Shown here: piece by piece, positions 23,710 to 33,613 of the stretch
How positions within the stretch are numbered: the first letter of the stretch is position 1
How the letters are laid out: each line of letters opens with the position of its first letter
Source of the DNA: CAZOVB01 sp964583095
Lineage (GTDB): Bacteria > Planctomycetota > Phycisphaerae > SM23-33
Direction of reading: 5' to 3'
DNA: 64,000 nt
Assembly (NCBI GenBank): GCA_964583095.1
Contig: CAZOVB010000002.1
Coordinates: 215,064-279,063 of the forward strand
Position numbers and translations under genes: made by a program
Notes under the pieces: generated by a model
What the model saw: only the letters and a program-made list of their open reading frames with translations
Database searches by the model: none
Told to the model about the DNA's origin: nothing

Positions 23710-25569
23710 ATGCGATACTTCATGGATGAACCAAACGACGACCGCGCTGTGACCCGACCTTCGGAGGGAGGCCCGTCCGGTTTGAAGAGCTCTTTGTTCA
23801 GCACCTACCAGATCGCCGGCATGTTCCACACGACTCCCGCTGCCGTCGTGGAATGGATGCAACAGGGGCAACTGCCCTTCGTGCGGCTGCCCCACGGACC
23901 GATTCGCGTCAGCGAAGGCGGACTGCGCATGTTCTGCCGCAACCGGGGACTGGATGCCGAAGGGCTCCTCCAGGCCGACCCGGCGGAAGTCTTCGGCTCC
24001 TGGAAGCCACAGGTGGAATCCCCCGCGGAAGACCCTTGTGCCACTCCGGAGCCCGTTTCGCAGGAGCCGTCTTCAACCGATGCGCCCCCCCAGGAGCCGG
24101 CGAATCCCCCGGCCGAGCCTGCCAGGGCCCAGCGCCGCGAGGAGCCCTTCCGTCCTCCGGTGGATCTTTCCAACGATATAGCATTTCTGGAATCTTTCCT
24201 GAATACCGAAGCGCCCCCCGCCCCGGCCCCGGCCGGCTGCAACGAAGCCCGGGAGGCCTCCAGAAGTCAGGAGCCCCCACCGGCCAGGCAGGAAACCCAG
24301 GCCCCTGAGACGCTGGATGTTCAGGAAGCTCCTGCCCGAGCCGAAACGCAGCCCGAGGCCGAGGAGGTCTCCATCCAGCAGGACCCCGCTCAGGCGGTCG
24401 CCTGGGCGCTTTTGAGCGACGCCGTCAGCCGACGCGCCACGCATGTCCATATCGAACCGCACTGGGACGACATGGATGTCCGACTTCGGATCGACGGGGT
24501 TCTTCAGCCCATGGACAACCTCTCCGAGCAGTTGCCCGATGGACTGGGGGCCAGGGTCATCGCGACGCTGAAGGAAATGGCCGGCCTGGACGGGGAATCG
24601 CTGCGTCCCGAGTCCGCCGGCTTCACCTTCGCCTTTCAGTCCCGCGACGTCACCTGCATGCTCTTTTCCCTGCCGACCCGCCGGGGCCAGCGCCTGAGCC
24701 TGGAGCTGACCGACACGGCCAAGTCCCTGCCTCGGCTGGGGCATCTGGGCCTGGACCGGGAGGACGAGACCCAGTTGCGAAGGCTGATGTCCGAACCCTC
24801 GGGCCTGATCCTTGTGGCAGGCAGGCCTCACAGCGGCAGGACGACCACGCTCAACGCCATGGTCCTGGAGCTGAACAACCCCAGCCGGAATGTCATCACC
24901 ATCGAGAAAGACCCCGCTCCCGGGCTGGGAGAATGCAACCAGGCCTCGGTTTCGACCCAGTTGGACATGCCCTGTTGGGAGGTCATCGACGCCTGCTGCC
25001 GGCAGGACCCCGACGTTCTGATGATTCACGAACTGCCCGACGCACGCTCGGTCCGATCCGCCACCCAGGCGGCCGGTCAGGGCAGGTTGGTCCTGGCCGG
25101 GCTCAACGCGCAATCCGCTCCCGAAGCCCTGGCCTCGCTGCTCCAGATGGGCATCGACCCCTGGGCGCTTTCCAGGGCGCTCCTGGGCGTGGTGGTCCCC
25201 AAAGCCCTCCGCAAGCTCTGCGATCGCTGCAGAAGAATCGTCGTGCCCCAGGACGAAACCCTCGAAGCAATGGGCCTTTCCCGCGAGGACCTGAACTTCC
25301 CCGTTTTCGGCCCCGAAGGCTGCCCCGAGTGCAACCACAGCGGCTACAAGGGCAAGACCGGCGTGTTCTCGATCCTGGAAGCCGACGCGGACATCCTCCA
25401 GGCCCTGCACCACGGAGCCGACCGGGCTTCCATCGAGCGGGCAGCCCTGCAGGCGGGCATGCGAAGCCTGGGGGAAGCAGCCATGAAAAAAGTCGCCGAC
25501 GCCCAGACCAGCATCGAGGAAGTTCAGCGAACCATGCCCCACGAATTATTCGTGCGGTCCGGGTTCTGA
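23710..25569 (+). CDS. HTH-fused, degenerate GspE/PilB-type ATPase
   Basis: 619 residues from the ATG at 23710 (AAGGA upstream). Order: an excisionase/MerR-like helix-turn-helix (about 27-75, FSTYQIAGMFHTT then VVEWMQQGQLPFVRL), a Pro/Glu/Ala-rich linker (about 85-220), then a type II/IV secretion ATPase domain. The ATPase core has lost key residues. Walker A reads AGRPHSGRTTT with Arg (R377) for the essential Lys, Walker B reads DPDVLMIHELPD where active enzymes have GEIRD, and the His box reads AGLNAQ. The zinc tetracysteine (LCDRC and CPEC) is intact. It is therefore probably a non-hydrolysing regulator or scaffold. No pilus genes adjoin; the flanking gene is a convergent hypothetical. Confidence 0.85.
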   Translation: MRYFMDEPNDDRAVTRPSEGGPSGLKSSLFSTYQIAGMFHTTPAAVVEWMQQGQLPFVRLPHGPIRVSEGGLRMFCRNRGLDAEGLLQADPAEVFGSWKPQVESPAEDPCATPEPVSQEPSSTDAPPQEPANPPAEPARAQRREEPFRPPVDLSNDIAFLESFLNTEAPPAPAPAGCNEAREASRSQEPPPARQETQAPETLDVQEAPARAETQPEAEEVSIQQDPAQAVAWALLSDAVSRRATHVHIEPHWDDMDVRLRIDGVLQPMDNLSEQLPDGLGARVIATLKEMAGLDGESLRPESAGFTFAFQSRDVTCMLFSLPTRRGQRLSLELTDTAKSLPRLGHLGLDREDETQLRRLMSEPSGLILVAGRPHSGRTTTLNAMVLELNNPSRNVITIEKDPAPGLGECNQASVSTQLDMPCWEVIDACCRQDPDVLMIHELPDARSVRSATQAAGQGRLVLAGLNAQSAPEALASLLQMGIDPWALSRALLGVVVPKALRKLCDRCRRIVVPQDETLEAMGLSREDLNFPVFGPEGCPECNHSGYKGKTGVFSILEADADILQALHHGADRASIERAALQAGMRSLGEAAMKKVADAQTSIEEVQRTMPHELFVRSGF

Positions 25570-25586
25570 CCCGGCCCGGATGCAGA

Positions 25587-26402
25587 TTAACCCGCCCCCA
25601 CGGGCTTCCAGTGGTGCAGTCGGCCCTGGGTATCGGTCAGGAGCAACTGCATCCCCTCTGCGGCGCTTTCGAAACGATAGTTGAACTGGGTCCAGTGGCC
25701 GTCGCTGTAGTTGAGCATGAGCACCCCGTCTCGTACGAGCCACCTGCCGTTTGCAACAGGCTTCGCTGCCTGGTTCCTCCTGCCGGGTCGGATATGCTTT
25801 CCCGGCGAGACAAACGTCCCGTCGCGCAGGAACTCGATGCCCTCGGGGGTCTGGATGCGAAGCTCGTCGCGCTGGCGGGTCACATCCTCCAGCCAGGTGC
25901 CCACCAGTTGCGGATCGTTCGAACAGGATTCGTGAGAGAAACTGGCGAAGATTTCTTCCAGCGTCGCGGTAAGCAGCTCCATCCGGGAGGTCGAGCCGAT
26001 GGCCACCAGGGCCGCCATCGTGTCCTCCAGCAGGCTGACGTAGACACGGCTGGTAACGGATATGCCCGAGGGACCCGTGCCGTTCCAGGTGGCCTCGGCC
26101 CCTTTGCCCCGTCGGCACCTGGCCTGGCGAATCGGACCTTGCCTCTCGAGGAACGGCGCCTGGGCCCGGACCAGCTCGTCCATTGACTTCCAGATCGAAG
26201 CATCGTCGACCCCCGCGACATCCAGCGAGGCCTCGACCATCACGAAGCAGGATTCCACCAGTCCCGGACAGTCGTATTCCAGCGAGGGCGGACACAGGAT
26301 CACCCCGTCGGAGGTGCGCAGCGCGCCCCAGTCGGTAGGGTGTCTGAACACCAGCCCCATGAAATGTCTGCAACTCCGGCCGTGGTGCGACTGGCTGGAC
26401 AT
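25587..26402 (-). CDS. Hypothetical cytoplasmic protein (271 aa)
   Basis: Starts at the ATG at 26402 with GGGAG 6 bases upstream. It has no signal peptide or membrane segment. The C-terminal third (about 165-271) looks like a small beta-barrel of the lipocalin-like type: LVGTWLEDVTR, FLRDGTFVSPG, GRWLVRDGVLMLNY, WTQFNYRF. The N-terminal part contains GLVFRHPTDW and a helix-rich middle. Function not recognised. It is convergent with the HTH-ATPase gene, 17 bases apart. Confidence 0.65.
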   Translation of the reverse strand: MSSQSHHGRSCRHFMGLVFRHPTDWGALRTSDGVILCPPSLEYDCPGLVESCFVMVEASLDVAGVDDASIWKSMDELVRAQAPFLERQGPIRQARCRRGKGAEATWNGTGPSGISVTSRVYVSLLEDTMAALVAIGSTSRMELLTATLEEIFASFSHESCSNDPQLVGTWLEDVTRQRDELRIQTPEGIEFLRDGTFVSPGKHIRPGRRNQAAKPVANGRWLVRDGVLMLNYSDGHWTQFNYRFESAAEGMQLLLTDTQGRLHHWKPVGAG

Positions 26403-26510
26403 GCTTACTCCCGGCTCTGGAACCCGGCCCCAGGGGGCGGGGCCCGATCTTTGAGGCCACAGAGTAAGTGTAGGCGCAAAGAGCCGGCCCGGCCAAGTGC
26501 CCGGGAGGTT

Positions 26511-27491
26511 TTACCCGGAATAACCCTCCCGGTGTCCCTGATGCCATGCCCAGGCGTGCGAGACGATGGTCTCCAGACCCGGATAGCGGGGCTTCCAGCC
26601 CAGTTCGTCGCCGGCCAGGGCGCTTGAGGCCACCAGCTTGTCGGGGTCTCCGGCGCGTCGCGGGGCGAGCTCGGCAGGGATTTCGCAGCCTGTCACGTTC
26701 CGGCAGGCCTGGATCACTTCCTTGACGGAGAAACCCTCGCCGTTGCCCAGGTTGTAGGTGCAGACGCTGCCGGGCTGGATCTTCTCCGCGGCCAGCAGGT
26801 GGGCGTCGACCAGGTCGCAGACGTGGATGTAATCCCGAATGCACGTACCGTCGGGGGTGTCATAATCATCGCCGAAGATGTAGATCTTCTCCCGCTTGCC
26901 CAGGGCTACCTGAAGAATCAGCGGGATCAGGTGCGTCTCGGGGCTGTGGTCCTCGCCGATCCGGCCGGAGGGGTGCGCCCCGGCCACGTTGAAGTACCGC
27001 AGGATGCCAAAGCCCATCTCGTAGGCCATCGCGTAGCTCCGGAGCATGTATTCCACACAGAGCTTGCTGGCCCCGTAGGGGTTGATCGGCCTGAGTCGGT
27101 CGTCTTCCTCGATCGGGATCCGCTGGGGATTGCCGTACACAGCCGCGGTGGAACTGAAGACCATCTTCCGAACGTGGGTATCCCGCATGGCATCGAGCAG
27201 CGTCAGGCCGATCATCGTGTTGTTGTGGAAGTACTTGTCGGGATGCTCGCAGGACTCGCCGGCCTCGATGAACGCGGCGAAGTGAATCACCGTGTCGATC
27301 CGGTACTGCTCCAGGGTCTTGCGAAGCAGCGCCCCGTCGGCAACGTCTCCCCGGACAAGATCCACCTCCAGGGATTCGGGGTGGCCCTTGCAGAGATTGT
27401 CATAGGCCACGACGCGATGGCCTGCTTCCTTCAGTGCGGCTGCGGCGTGGGAACCGATGAATCCGGCCCCGCCGGTGAGCAAGACGTTCAT
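26511..27491 (-). CDS. galE: UDP-glucose 4-epimerase
   Basis: 326 residues from the ATG at 27491, with GGAAGGAG upstream. Extended short-chain dehydrogenase: NAD-binding GGAGFIGSH at residues 7-15, catalytic S/T in SSTAAVYG, YxxxK in YGASKLCVE, and the YFNVAGAHPSG, GTCIRDYIHV and YNLGNGEGFSV motifs of GalE. It interconverts UDP-glucose and UDP-galactose, probably for surface polysaccharide or lipid A-linked sugars. Divergent from mfd with 94 bp between start codons. Confidence 0.95.
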   Translation of the reverse strand: MNVLLTGGAGFIGSHAAAALKEAGHRVVAYDNLCKGHPESLEVDLVRGDVADGALLRKTLEQYRIDTVIHFAAFIEAGESCEHPDKYFHNNTMIGLTLLDAMRDTHVRKMVFSSTAAVYGNPQRIPIEEDDRLRPINPYGASKLCVEYMLRSYAMAYEMGFGILRYFNVAGAHPSGRIGEDHSPETHLIPLILQVALGKREKIYIFGDDYDTPDGTCIRDYIHVCDLVDAHLLAAEKIQPGSVCTYNLGNGEGFSVKEVIQACRNVTGCEIPAELAPRRAGDPDKLVASSALAGDELGWKPRYPGLETIVSHAWAWHQGHREGYSG

Positions 27492-27585
27492 CCAAACACT
27501 CCTTCCTTCAGGGCCCGGGATTGTAAAATACCGTCTGGCTTCACGCAATCGCGTATCCTAGGATGAACGGCTGGATTTGCACGCG

Positions 27586-30500
27586 ATGGATCCGATAGTA
27601 CACCGTGAAGTCGTTCAATGCCCGGACGGTTCGCAATTCACCGGCCGGGATGCCCCTGCGCGCAGAGAATCCCTCTTGCTTCGAGAAGCAACCCAGTCGA
27701 ATCTGCTTGGCCAGGGGGCCGGGAAACTGGCCCCGGGGTCGCTGCTGCGCCTTTCGGGGGTCTGGGGCAGCGGAATGGCGCTGGTGACGGCGGCGCTGGC
27801 GAGAATAACAGGCCGATTCGTCCTGCTGATCACCGGACACCTGGACCATGCCGACAACGCCCTGGATGATCTGGAATCCTTCGGCATGGGGGGCGTGAGC
27901 CTTTTGCCGGCCTGGGAAGTCGATCTCGGCGCCGACCACATCAACGACGAGGTCGCCGGCGAACGGATCCGCCTCTGCTCGCTGCTGGCTGACTCGGACT
28001 GCCTGGCCTCGGGGGGGCTGCGCGGCCTGGTGGCGCCGGTCATGTCGGTTCTCCAGTCCCTGCCCTCACGGAAGCGGCTGGCCGAGGCCCACCTGTCCCT
28101 GGCGCGAGGCGAAACGATCTCACTGGAGGATGTGATCACCTGGCTGGTCGAAAACGGCTACGAGCGGGTGGACCAGGTCGACCAGCAGGGGCAGTTCGCC
28201 GGCCGAGGGGGAATCCTGGATGTCTTTGCACCCGGGACGAGCTTTGCCGTGCGGATCGAGTTTTTCGGCGACGAGGTGGATTCCATCCGGCAGGTGGACC
28301 TGGACACCCAGCGAAGCGTGGCGGAAATGGATGGCTGCGAGGTGGTAGCGGTCTCGGCCGGAACCGACCTGAAACCTTCCCAAGCGGTTTCGATCGCCTC
28401 GTACCTGCCGGCCGATGCCCTGGTAATCTTCCACGAGCCGGAAGAAACCATCGACCTGGCCCACGAGATGCTCCGCCGGGCCAAGGAAATGGAATTCGCC
28501 GAGCATGCCGCCTTGCGGGACGTGGACGGGCTCCTGGAGGAGCTTTCGGGCTTTGCCCGGTGCAATCTCTCAGCCTTCGCCCCGGCCCAAGCCGAGTGCC
28601 TCGACATGCAGATGCGCTCGCTCCAGCGGATCAGCACGAATACCCACGAGGCCCTTTCGCAACTGGAGGAGATTTCCGCCGAGGCGAAGACCTTCGTTTT
28701 CTGTGAAAGCCAGGCCGAAAAGGAGCGGTTTGCCCAGCGGATCGAGCAGTCGCATCCGCAACTGGCCGGCAAGCTGGATCTGCGGGTCGGGCGGATCTCG
28801 ACGGGTTTCTCCTGGCCCGGGGAAAAGCTCGTCGTCGCGCCGCATCACGAGATCTTCCATCGCCACACGCGCCTGCGGCGGATCCGGCGCGTCCGGGCGG
28901 GCAGGCCCCTGGAGTCCCTGCTGGATCTCAACGAGGGCGACTACGTGGTGCATGTCTCCCACGGCATCGCGAAGTTCGAAGGGCTGCGCCACCTGGACCG
29001 CGACGGGAAGCAGGAGGAATACCTGACCCTGCGATTCGCCGACAACGCGATTCTCCACGTGCCCACCAGCAGTATCGATTTGGTGCAGAAGTACATCGGC
29101 TCGATGCGCAAGAGGCCCACGCTGAGCAAACTCGGCGGGGCGCGATGGGCCAGGCAGAAAGCCCGGGCGGCCGAGGCCGTCCAGGACCTGGCCGCCGAGA
29201 TGCTCCGCATCCAGGCCATGCGGCAGGCCATGCCCGGCTGCAGCTTTCCCCCCACCAGCGAGATGCAGGATCAGTTTGTGGCCGAGTTTCCGTATACCGA
29301 GACAGAGGACCAGCTTTCGGCCATGGATGACATCGACCAGGACATGTTCTCGCCCCAGCCGATGGACCGCCTCCTGTGCGGGGATGTCGGCTACGGCAAG
29401 ACGGAGCTGGCGATGCGGGCGGCCTTTCGGGTGGCCGAGGCGGGCAAGCAGGTCGCCCTGCTCGTGCCGACGACGGTCCTGGCCGCCCAGCACTACCAGA
29501 CCTTCCGCGAGCGGTTTGCGGACTTCCCGATCGAAGTGGAGATGATCAGCCGCTTCCGCACCGCCTCGCAGCAGGCGAGGATCTGCAAGCGCCTGGCCCG
29601 GAAGGAAATCGACATCCTCATCGGCACCCACAGGCTGCTGAGCAAGGATGTGCAATTCGCCGATCTGGGCCTGGCCATCATCGACGAAGAGCAGCGCTTC
29701 GGCGTGGAGCATAAGGACCACCTCAAGAGCCTCCGGGCCAGCGTGGATGTCCTGACCCTCACCGCAACGCCCATTCCCCGGACCATGCACATGTCCCTGC
29801 TGGGGCTTCGAGACATCTCCGCCCTGGCCACACCTCCCATGGACCGCCGCAGCATCCACACCGAAGTCCGCAAGTACGATGAAACCCTCATCCGCAAAGC
29901 CATCGTGCGCGAGCTGACCCGCGACGGGCAGGTCTTCTTCGTCCACAACCGCGTCCAGGATATCGAGCGCGTCGCCGGCAAGGTCCAGGCCCTGGTACCC
30001 GAGGCGCGAATTGCCATAGGCCACGGACAGATGGGCGAGCACCACCTCGAGCAGACCATGGCCCGGTTCGTGGGCGGCGAGGTCGACGTGCTGGTCTGCA
30101 CGACCATCATCGAGTCCGGGCTGGACATTCCCTCCGCCAATACGATGATCATCCACGAGGCCGACCGGTTCGGCCTGGCCCAGCTTCACCAGCTTCGCGG
30201 ACGCGTCGGCCGATACAAGCACCGCGCGTACTGCTACCTCATGCTGCCCGAGACGCGATCGGTCTCGCCCGAATCGGCCAAGCGTCTCAAAGCCGTCGAG
30301 GAATTCTCGGACCTGGGGGCGGGCTTTCAGATCGCCATGCGCGACCTGGAGATTCGCGGGGCGGGCAATATTCTCGGCCCCGAACAGAGCGGGCATATCG
30401 CCGCGGTCGGCTACGAACTCTACTGCCGGCTTCTGGAACAGGCCGTTCACAAACTCAAGGGTCAGGAGCCCGAGAAACGCACCAAGGTGCACCTGGAGCT

Positions 30501-30915
30501 GGGAATCTCTGCCTACATCCCCCGGTCGTACATTCCGGTCTCCCGTCAGCGCATGGAGGTCTACCGCCGCCTGGCCCAGTGCCGGAACGTCACGCACCTT
30601 CGCCAGATCCAGGCGGACCTGGAGGACAACTACGCCAAGGCCCCCGAGGAAGTGCAGGTACTCATGGATCTGGCCGAGATCCGCATCCTGGCCGGACAAC
30701 TGGGCATCGAGAGTGTCATCCGGATGGATCCGGATCTGATCTTCTCCGTGACAGACATGGGCAAGGCCAAGGCGATCTTCCAGGACGCCCCGGGCAGCGT
30801 TCGCCTGCCCGATGACCGGACGATCCACTGGCGGCTTCCGGGAAACTACCTCCAGGAACCCACGCTGGTAATCGTCCTGCTAAAGCGATTGAGACAAGCG
30901 GCACAAAACGTATAA
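27586..30915 (+). CDS. mfd: Transcription-repair coupling factor Mfd
   Basis: 1,109 residues, close to the usual 1,150. Order: a UvrB-like N-terminal module with degenerate ATP site, the RNA polymerase-interaction domain (EGDYVVHVSHGIAKFEGL), the RecG-like translocase with Walker A CGDVGYGKTELAMRA, Walker B DEEQRFGVEHKD, motif III TATPIPRTMHMSL and motif VI QLRGRVGRYKHRAYCY, then the C-terminal TRCF domain. It removes stalled RNA polymerase at lesions and recruits UvrA. The ATG at 27586 is taken as start although its ribosome site is weak; a TTG 9 bases earlier is in frame. Confidence 0.97.
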   Translation: MDPIVHREVVQCPDGSQFTGRDAPARRESLLLREATQSNLLGQGAGKLAPGSLLRLSGVWGSGMALVTAALARITGRFVLLITGHLDHADNALDDLESFGMGGVSLLPAWEVDLGADHINDEVAGERIRLCSLLADSDCLASGGLRGLVAPVMSVLQSLPSRKRLAEAHLSLARGETISLEDVITWLVENGYERVDQVDQQGQFAGRGGILDVFAPGTSFAVRIEFFGDEVDSIRQVDLDTQRSVAEMDGCEVVAVSAGTDLKPSQAVSIASYLPADALVIFHEPEETIDLAHEMLRRAKEMEFAEHAALRDVDGLLEELSGFARCNLSAFAPAQAECLDMQMRSLQRISTNTHEALSQLEEISAEAKTFVFCESQAEKERFAQRIEQSHPQLAGKLDLRVGRISTGFSWPGEKLVVAPHHEIFHRHTRLRRIRRVRAGRPLESLLDLNEGDYVVHVSHGIAKFEGLRHLDRDGKQEEYLTLRFADNAILHVPTSSIDLVQKYIGSMRKRPTLSKLGGARWARQKARAAEAVQDLAAEMLRIQAMRQAMPGCSFPPTSEMQDQFVAEFPYTETEDQLSAMDDIDQDMFSPQPMDRLLCGDVGYGKTELAMRAAFRVAEAGKQVALLVPTTVLAAQHYQTFRERFADFPIEVEMISRFRTASQQARICKRLARKEIDILIGTHRLLSKDVQFADLGLAIIDEEQRFGVEHKDHLKSLRASVDVLTLTATPIPRTMHMSLLGLRDISALATPPMDRRSIHTEVRKYDETLIRKAIVRELTRDGQVFFVHNRVQDIERVAGKVQALVPEARIAIGHGQMGEHHLEQTMARFVGGEVDVLVCTTIIESGLDIPSANTMIIHEADRFGLAQLHQLRGRVGRYKHRAYCYLMLPETRSVSPESAKRLKAVEEFSDLGAGFQIAMRDLEIRGAGNILGPEQSGHIAAVGYELYCRLLEQAVHKLKGQEPEKRTKVHLELGISAYIPRSYIPVSRQRMEVYRRLAQCRNVTHLRQIQADLEDNYAKAPEEVQVLMDLAEIRILAGQLGIESVIRMDPDLIFSVTDMGKAKAIFQDAPGSVRLPDDRTIHWRLPGNYLQEPTLVIVLLKRLRQAAQNV

Positions 30916-30964
30916 TGGCCCTGTGAAGATCGCAACGCTCCAGGACCCCCAACGGCGGAAACCC

Positions 30965-32248
30965 ATGATGAAATCAGTCAACTATTGCTGTCTGCTTCTC
31001 TGCCTGTCCGCCACGAGCGGCTGCGGATGGATCACCTCTCTCTGGCCACGAGGACAGGAGAACGTTCCCGTTACGCGCCCTGTGGAATCGGGACAGGATC
31101 TGACCTTCCAGGACAGCCAGGCCGGGGACCCCCAGCCCGAAGCGATGCCGGAGGACGCCGGCGACCCGGAAGAAGGGAACAACCAGGCCCAGGCCAACAG
31201 GGACGAGTCGCAGCAAGGCGGCGAGCAGGAGCCGGTCCCGCTCGAAATCGTCGGGGCCGAGCCGGTGATCCTCCAGGAAGAGACGGTGGTGGCCGCCAGT
31301 GTCCTTCCCGTCGGCGACAGCTTCATTACGGCCGAGGACATTCTCAAGGGGGCGGCGATGCGCCTGAGTCAAATCCCGACCGACCAGGGGCGCCAGGCCT
31401 TCGTTTCCAACGTTCGCGAGGCGGTTCGCGATGAGCTTCGTCTCCAGGTGAGCCTCAAGCTCGTGCTTCCCGAAGCGGAAGGATCGCTCAACGAGCAGCA
31501 GCTGGAACTGCTCAGCAAACAGGTGCAGGCCTTCAAGCGGGACTGGATTGCCCAGTCCGGCGGCAGCGAGCAGGCCCTGCGAACCCGACTGGAGAAACAG
31601 GGAACCACGCTGGAAGACCAGCTCCAGCGGCGCCGCAGCCAGATCCTCGTCCAGAGCTATGTCTCGGAGAAGTTCAACTCCGCCGTCGTCATCACCCGCC
31701 GAAAGCTCTGGGAGTACTACCGGTCCCACCCGGAAGAATTTTCCTCGGAGAAGCAGGTGCAGATGCAGTTGATCGCCGCACCCTTTGCCGAATTCGATGC
31801 CCAGGACCCCAAGGCCCAGGCGCAGGAGACCGTCCAGCAGGCCGCCCAGGCCCTGAAGGAAGGCATGGAGTTCGATGAGGCGGTAGCGAAGTTCTCACGG
31901 GGGCTGCTCAAGGAGGACAAGGGCATCTGGCCCGTCATGAAGCGGGGCGCTTTGCGACAGAAGAAACTCGAAGACACAGCCTTCGACCTGCGACAGGGAC
32001 AGGTCAGCGAGATCGTCCAGACCGACCAGGGATTCTACATCATCAAAGCGTACAAGGTCACCCAGGGCCGGACCGTCAGCTTCCTCGATGCCCAGAAGCA
32101 GATCGAGCAGAAACTCCGCGAACAGCAGGTCGCCAAACTCTCCCAGGAATACTACGGAAACCTCTACAAGCAGGCCGAAAGGCCAGAGCAGCCCCAGTTC
32201 CTCGATGAAATCGTGGACCGGGCTGTCAGCCGATACTACCCGTCGTAG
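30965..32248 (+). CDS. Parvulin-type peptidyl-prolyl isomerase lipoprotein
   Basis: 427 residues. A lipoprotein signal (MMKSVNYCCLLLCLSATSGC, lipidation Cys in SGC) and a Glu/Gln-rich linker precede a SurA/PrsA-like helical chaperone region (about 120-255). A parvulin domain follows (about 260-365) with KQVQMQLIAAPF, DEAVAKFSRG and the QVSEIVQTDQGFYIIKAY end. It would assist folding of outer-membrane or exported proteins in the periplasm. Starts 49 bp after mfd; a GTG at 30923 is in frame but would add a non-signal N-terminus. Its 3' end overlaps the convergent GT87 gene by 23 bases. Confidence 0.88.
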   Translation: MMKSVNYCCLLLCLSATSGCGWITSLWPRGQENVPVTRPVESGQDLTFQDSQAGDPQPEAMPEDAGDPEEGNNQAQANRDESQQGGEQEPVPLEIVGAEPVILQEETVVAASVLPVGDSFITAEDILKGAAMRLSQIPTDQGRQAFVSNVREAVRDELRLQVSLKLVLPEAEGSLNEQQLELLSKQVQAFKRDWIAQSGGSEQALRTRLEKQGTTLEDQLQRRRSQILVQSYVSEKFNSAVVITRRKLWEYYRSHPEEFSSEKQVQMQLIAAPFAEFDAQDPKAQAQETVQQAAQALKEGMEFDEAVAKFSRGLLKEDKGIWPVMKRGALRQKKLEDTAFDLRQGQVSEIVQTDQGFYIIKAYKVTQGRTVSFLDAQKQIEQKLREQQVAKLSQEYYGNLYKQAERPEQPQFLDEIVDRAVSRYYPS

Positions 32249-33527
32249 CCGCGGGATTCTCCGCGTTGCGCCTCAGCGCCACCAGCAACAGAAGGGTCAT
32301 CACCAGCAGCAGCCAGGGCAGGTATGCCACCACCACGGACTGGTACAGCCAGGTATCCGGGAAGGACCCCAGGTGCCCTCGCCGGGCCAACCAGTTCAGC
32401 CCCGGCGCGATCGGCAGGAGCAGCCCGACCGAGAGGACCAGGAAGATCTTGGCCAGGCCTCGAAGACGCCCGACGAAAAGCTCCGCGCACGCCCAGGCGA
32501 TCGGCAGGGCGGCCACCGATGCGTCGTAATAGACGTGGTAAATCGGCAGAATCTGCCACAGTCCCAGGATGGAGACGGTCAGCAGCCGGGCCTTGTCCTG
32601 CTTCTTCCAACCGCTGCCATAGCGCGTCTTCAGGATGGCCAACAGCCAGACCAGCAACACACCGGCCAGGGCCCAGGCGATTGCGGATGCCCAGAGCTTG
32701 GAATGGAAGATCCGGAAGAGGGGAAACTGCAACTGGGCATAGATGTAACCGCTGGTGCCGCTGGCGTAGTCGCCGTAGCCTCCCTGGAGCATGGCCCGCG
32801 ACTGGGCTCGGTAGGCCTGGACCCATCCGGGAAACGACAGCCAGAGCCGAATGCAGGCCGCTGCGGATATCGCAGCCAGGGCGATTCCCGCCGGAACCAG
32901 GACACGCCACTTCTTCAACAGCAGCCAGTAAAGCAGGAACCCCACCGCCAGTTGGGGCTTGAGCAGGGCCGAGAGGGCAAAGCAAAGCCCGGCCGGGAGG
33001 TGGCGGCCGGATCTGTCCAGGACCAGCGCGGTTACCGAAAGCACCACTGCAGGCAGCGCCAACTGCCCAAACCCGATGCACGTCTGCAACGGGGCCAGGC
33101 CCAGGACAAAGGCGGTCATCAACACGCACCGCGGGCAACGGGGCGAGAGCGGCAGATGCGCCAGGATGGCCAGCATCTTGAGCATCACCAGGACCCCCAG
33201 ACAGTTCAGCGCCGTCCAGAGGGTCAGGGACAGCCGGTAGTTCAGCAGGGCCGGCGGCGCCAGGGGCACGTAGCTCATGGGCGGGGCCAAGGCGTTTTCG
33301 AAAAGCCCTGTCGGCAGATTCTGGCCTCTGGTCACTTCCTCCAGGACGGCCGGATCCCAGCAGTTCTTCCCCTGCATCCAGGCGCGACTGGAAGCGTAGT
33401 ACAAGGCGTAATCGGGCGCCCCTTTCTGGATGGCCCGCACCGGCCCGCGGTAGACGAACATCCCGGCCGTTATCCCCAGAAGGATCCACGCGCCCACCAG
33501 GGCCCAGCGGACTTTTCGGGCGTCCAT
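32226..33527 (-). CDS. GT87-type polytopic glycosyltransferase (DUF2029)
   Basis: 433 residues with about 10-12 hydrophobic helices. A periplasmic loop near the N-terminus (DYALYYASSRAWMQGKNCWDP) has the family-type acidic and aromatic residues, followed by FALSALLKPQLAVGF, a motif shared by GT87 mannosyltransferases. These use polyprenyl-phosphate sugars to glycosylate lipids or polysaccharide on the outer face of the inner membrane. Last gene of the bamA-lpx operon (86 bp after the Gfo/Idh gene), consistent with an envelope glycolipid role. Substrate unknown. Confidence 0.8.
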   Translation of the reverse strand: MDARKVRWALVGAWILLGITAGMFVYRGPVRAIQKGAPDYALYYASSRAWMQGKNCWDPAVLEEVTRGQNLPTGLFENALAPPMSYVPLAPPALLNYRLSLTLWTALNCLGVLVMLKMLAILAHLPLSPRCPRCVLMTAFVLGLAPLQTCIGFGQLALPAVVLSVTALVLDRSGRHLPAGLCFALSALLKPQLAVGFLLYWLLLKKWRVLVPAGIALAAISAAACIRLWLSFPGWVQAYRAQSRAMLQGGYGDYASGTSGYIYAQLQFPLFRIFHSKLWASAIAWALAGVLLVWLLAILKTRYGSGWKKQDKARLLTVSILGLWQILPIYHVYYDASVAALPIAWACAELFVGRLRGLAKIFLVLSVGLLLPIAPGLNWLARRGHLGSFPDTWLYQSVVVAYLPWLLLVMTLLLLVALRRNAENPAATTGSIG

Positions 33528-33613
33528 TTCAGATCCTTCCAAACCGCGGCGGAAAGAGTGGCCTGAATTGCGGGGTCATGGTTGCTCCGAGGCGCGGAGA
33601 AAAAGGCCAGGCC

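Noticed and set aside
28570..30828. A 752-codon open frame antisense to mfd
   Set aside because: The sense strand encodes all helicase motifs of Mfd; the antisense protein has no recognisable motif.
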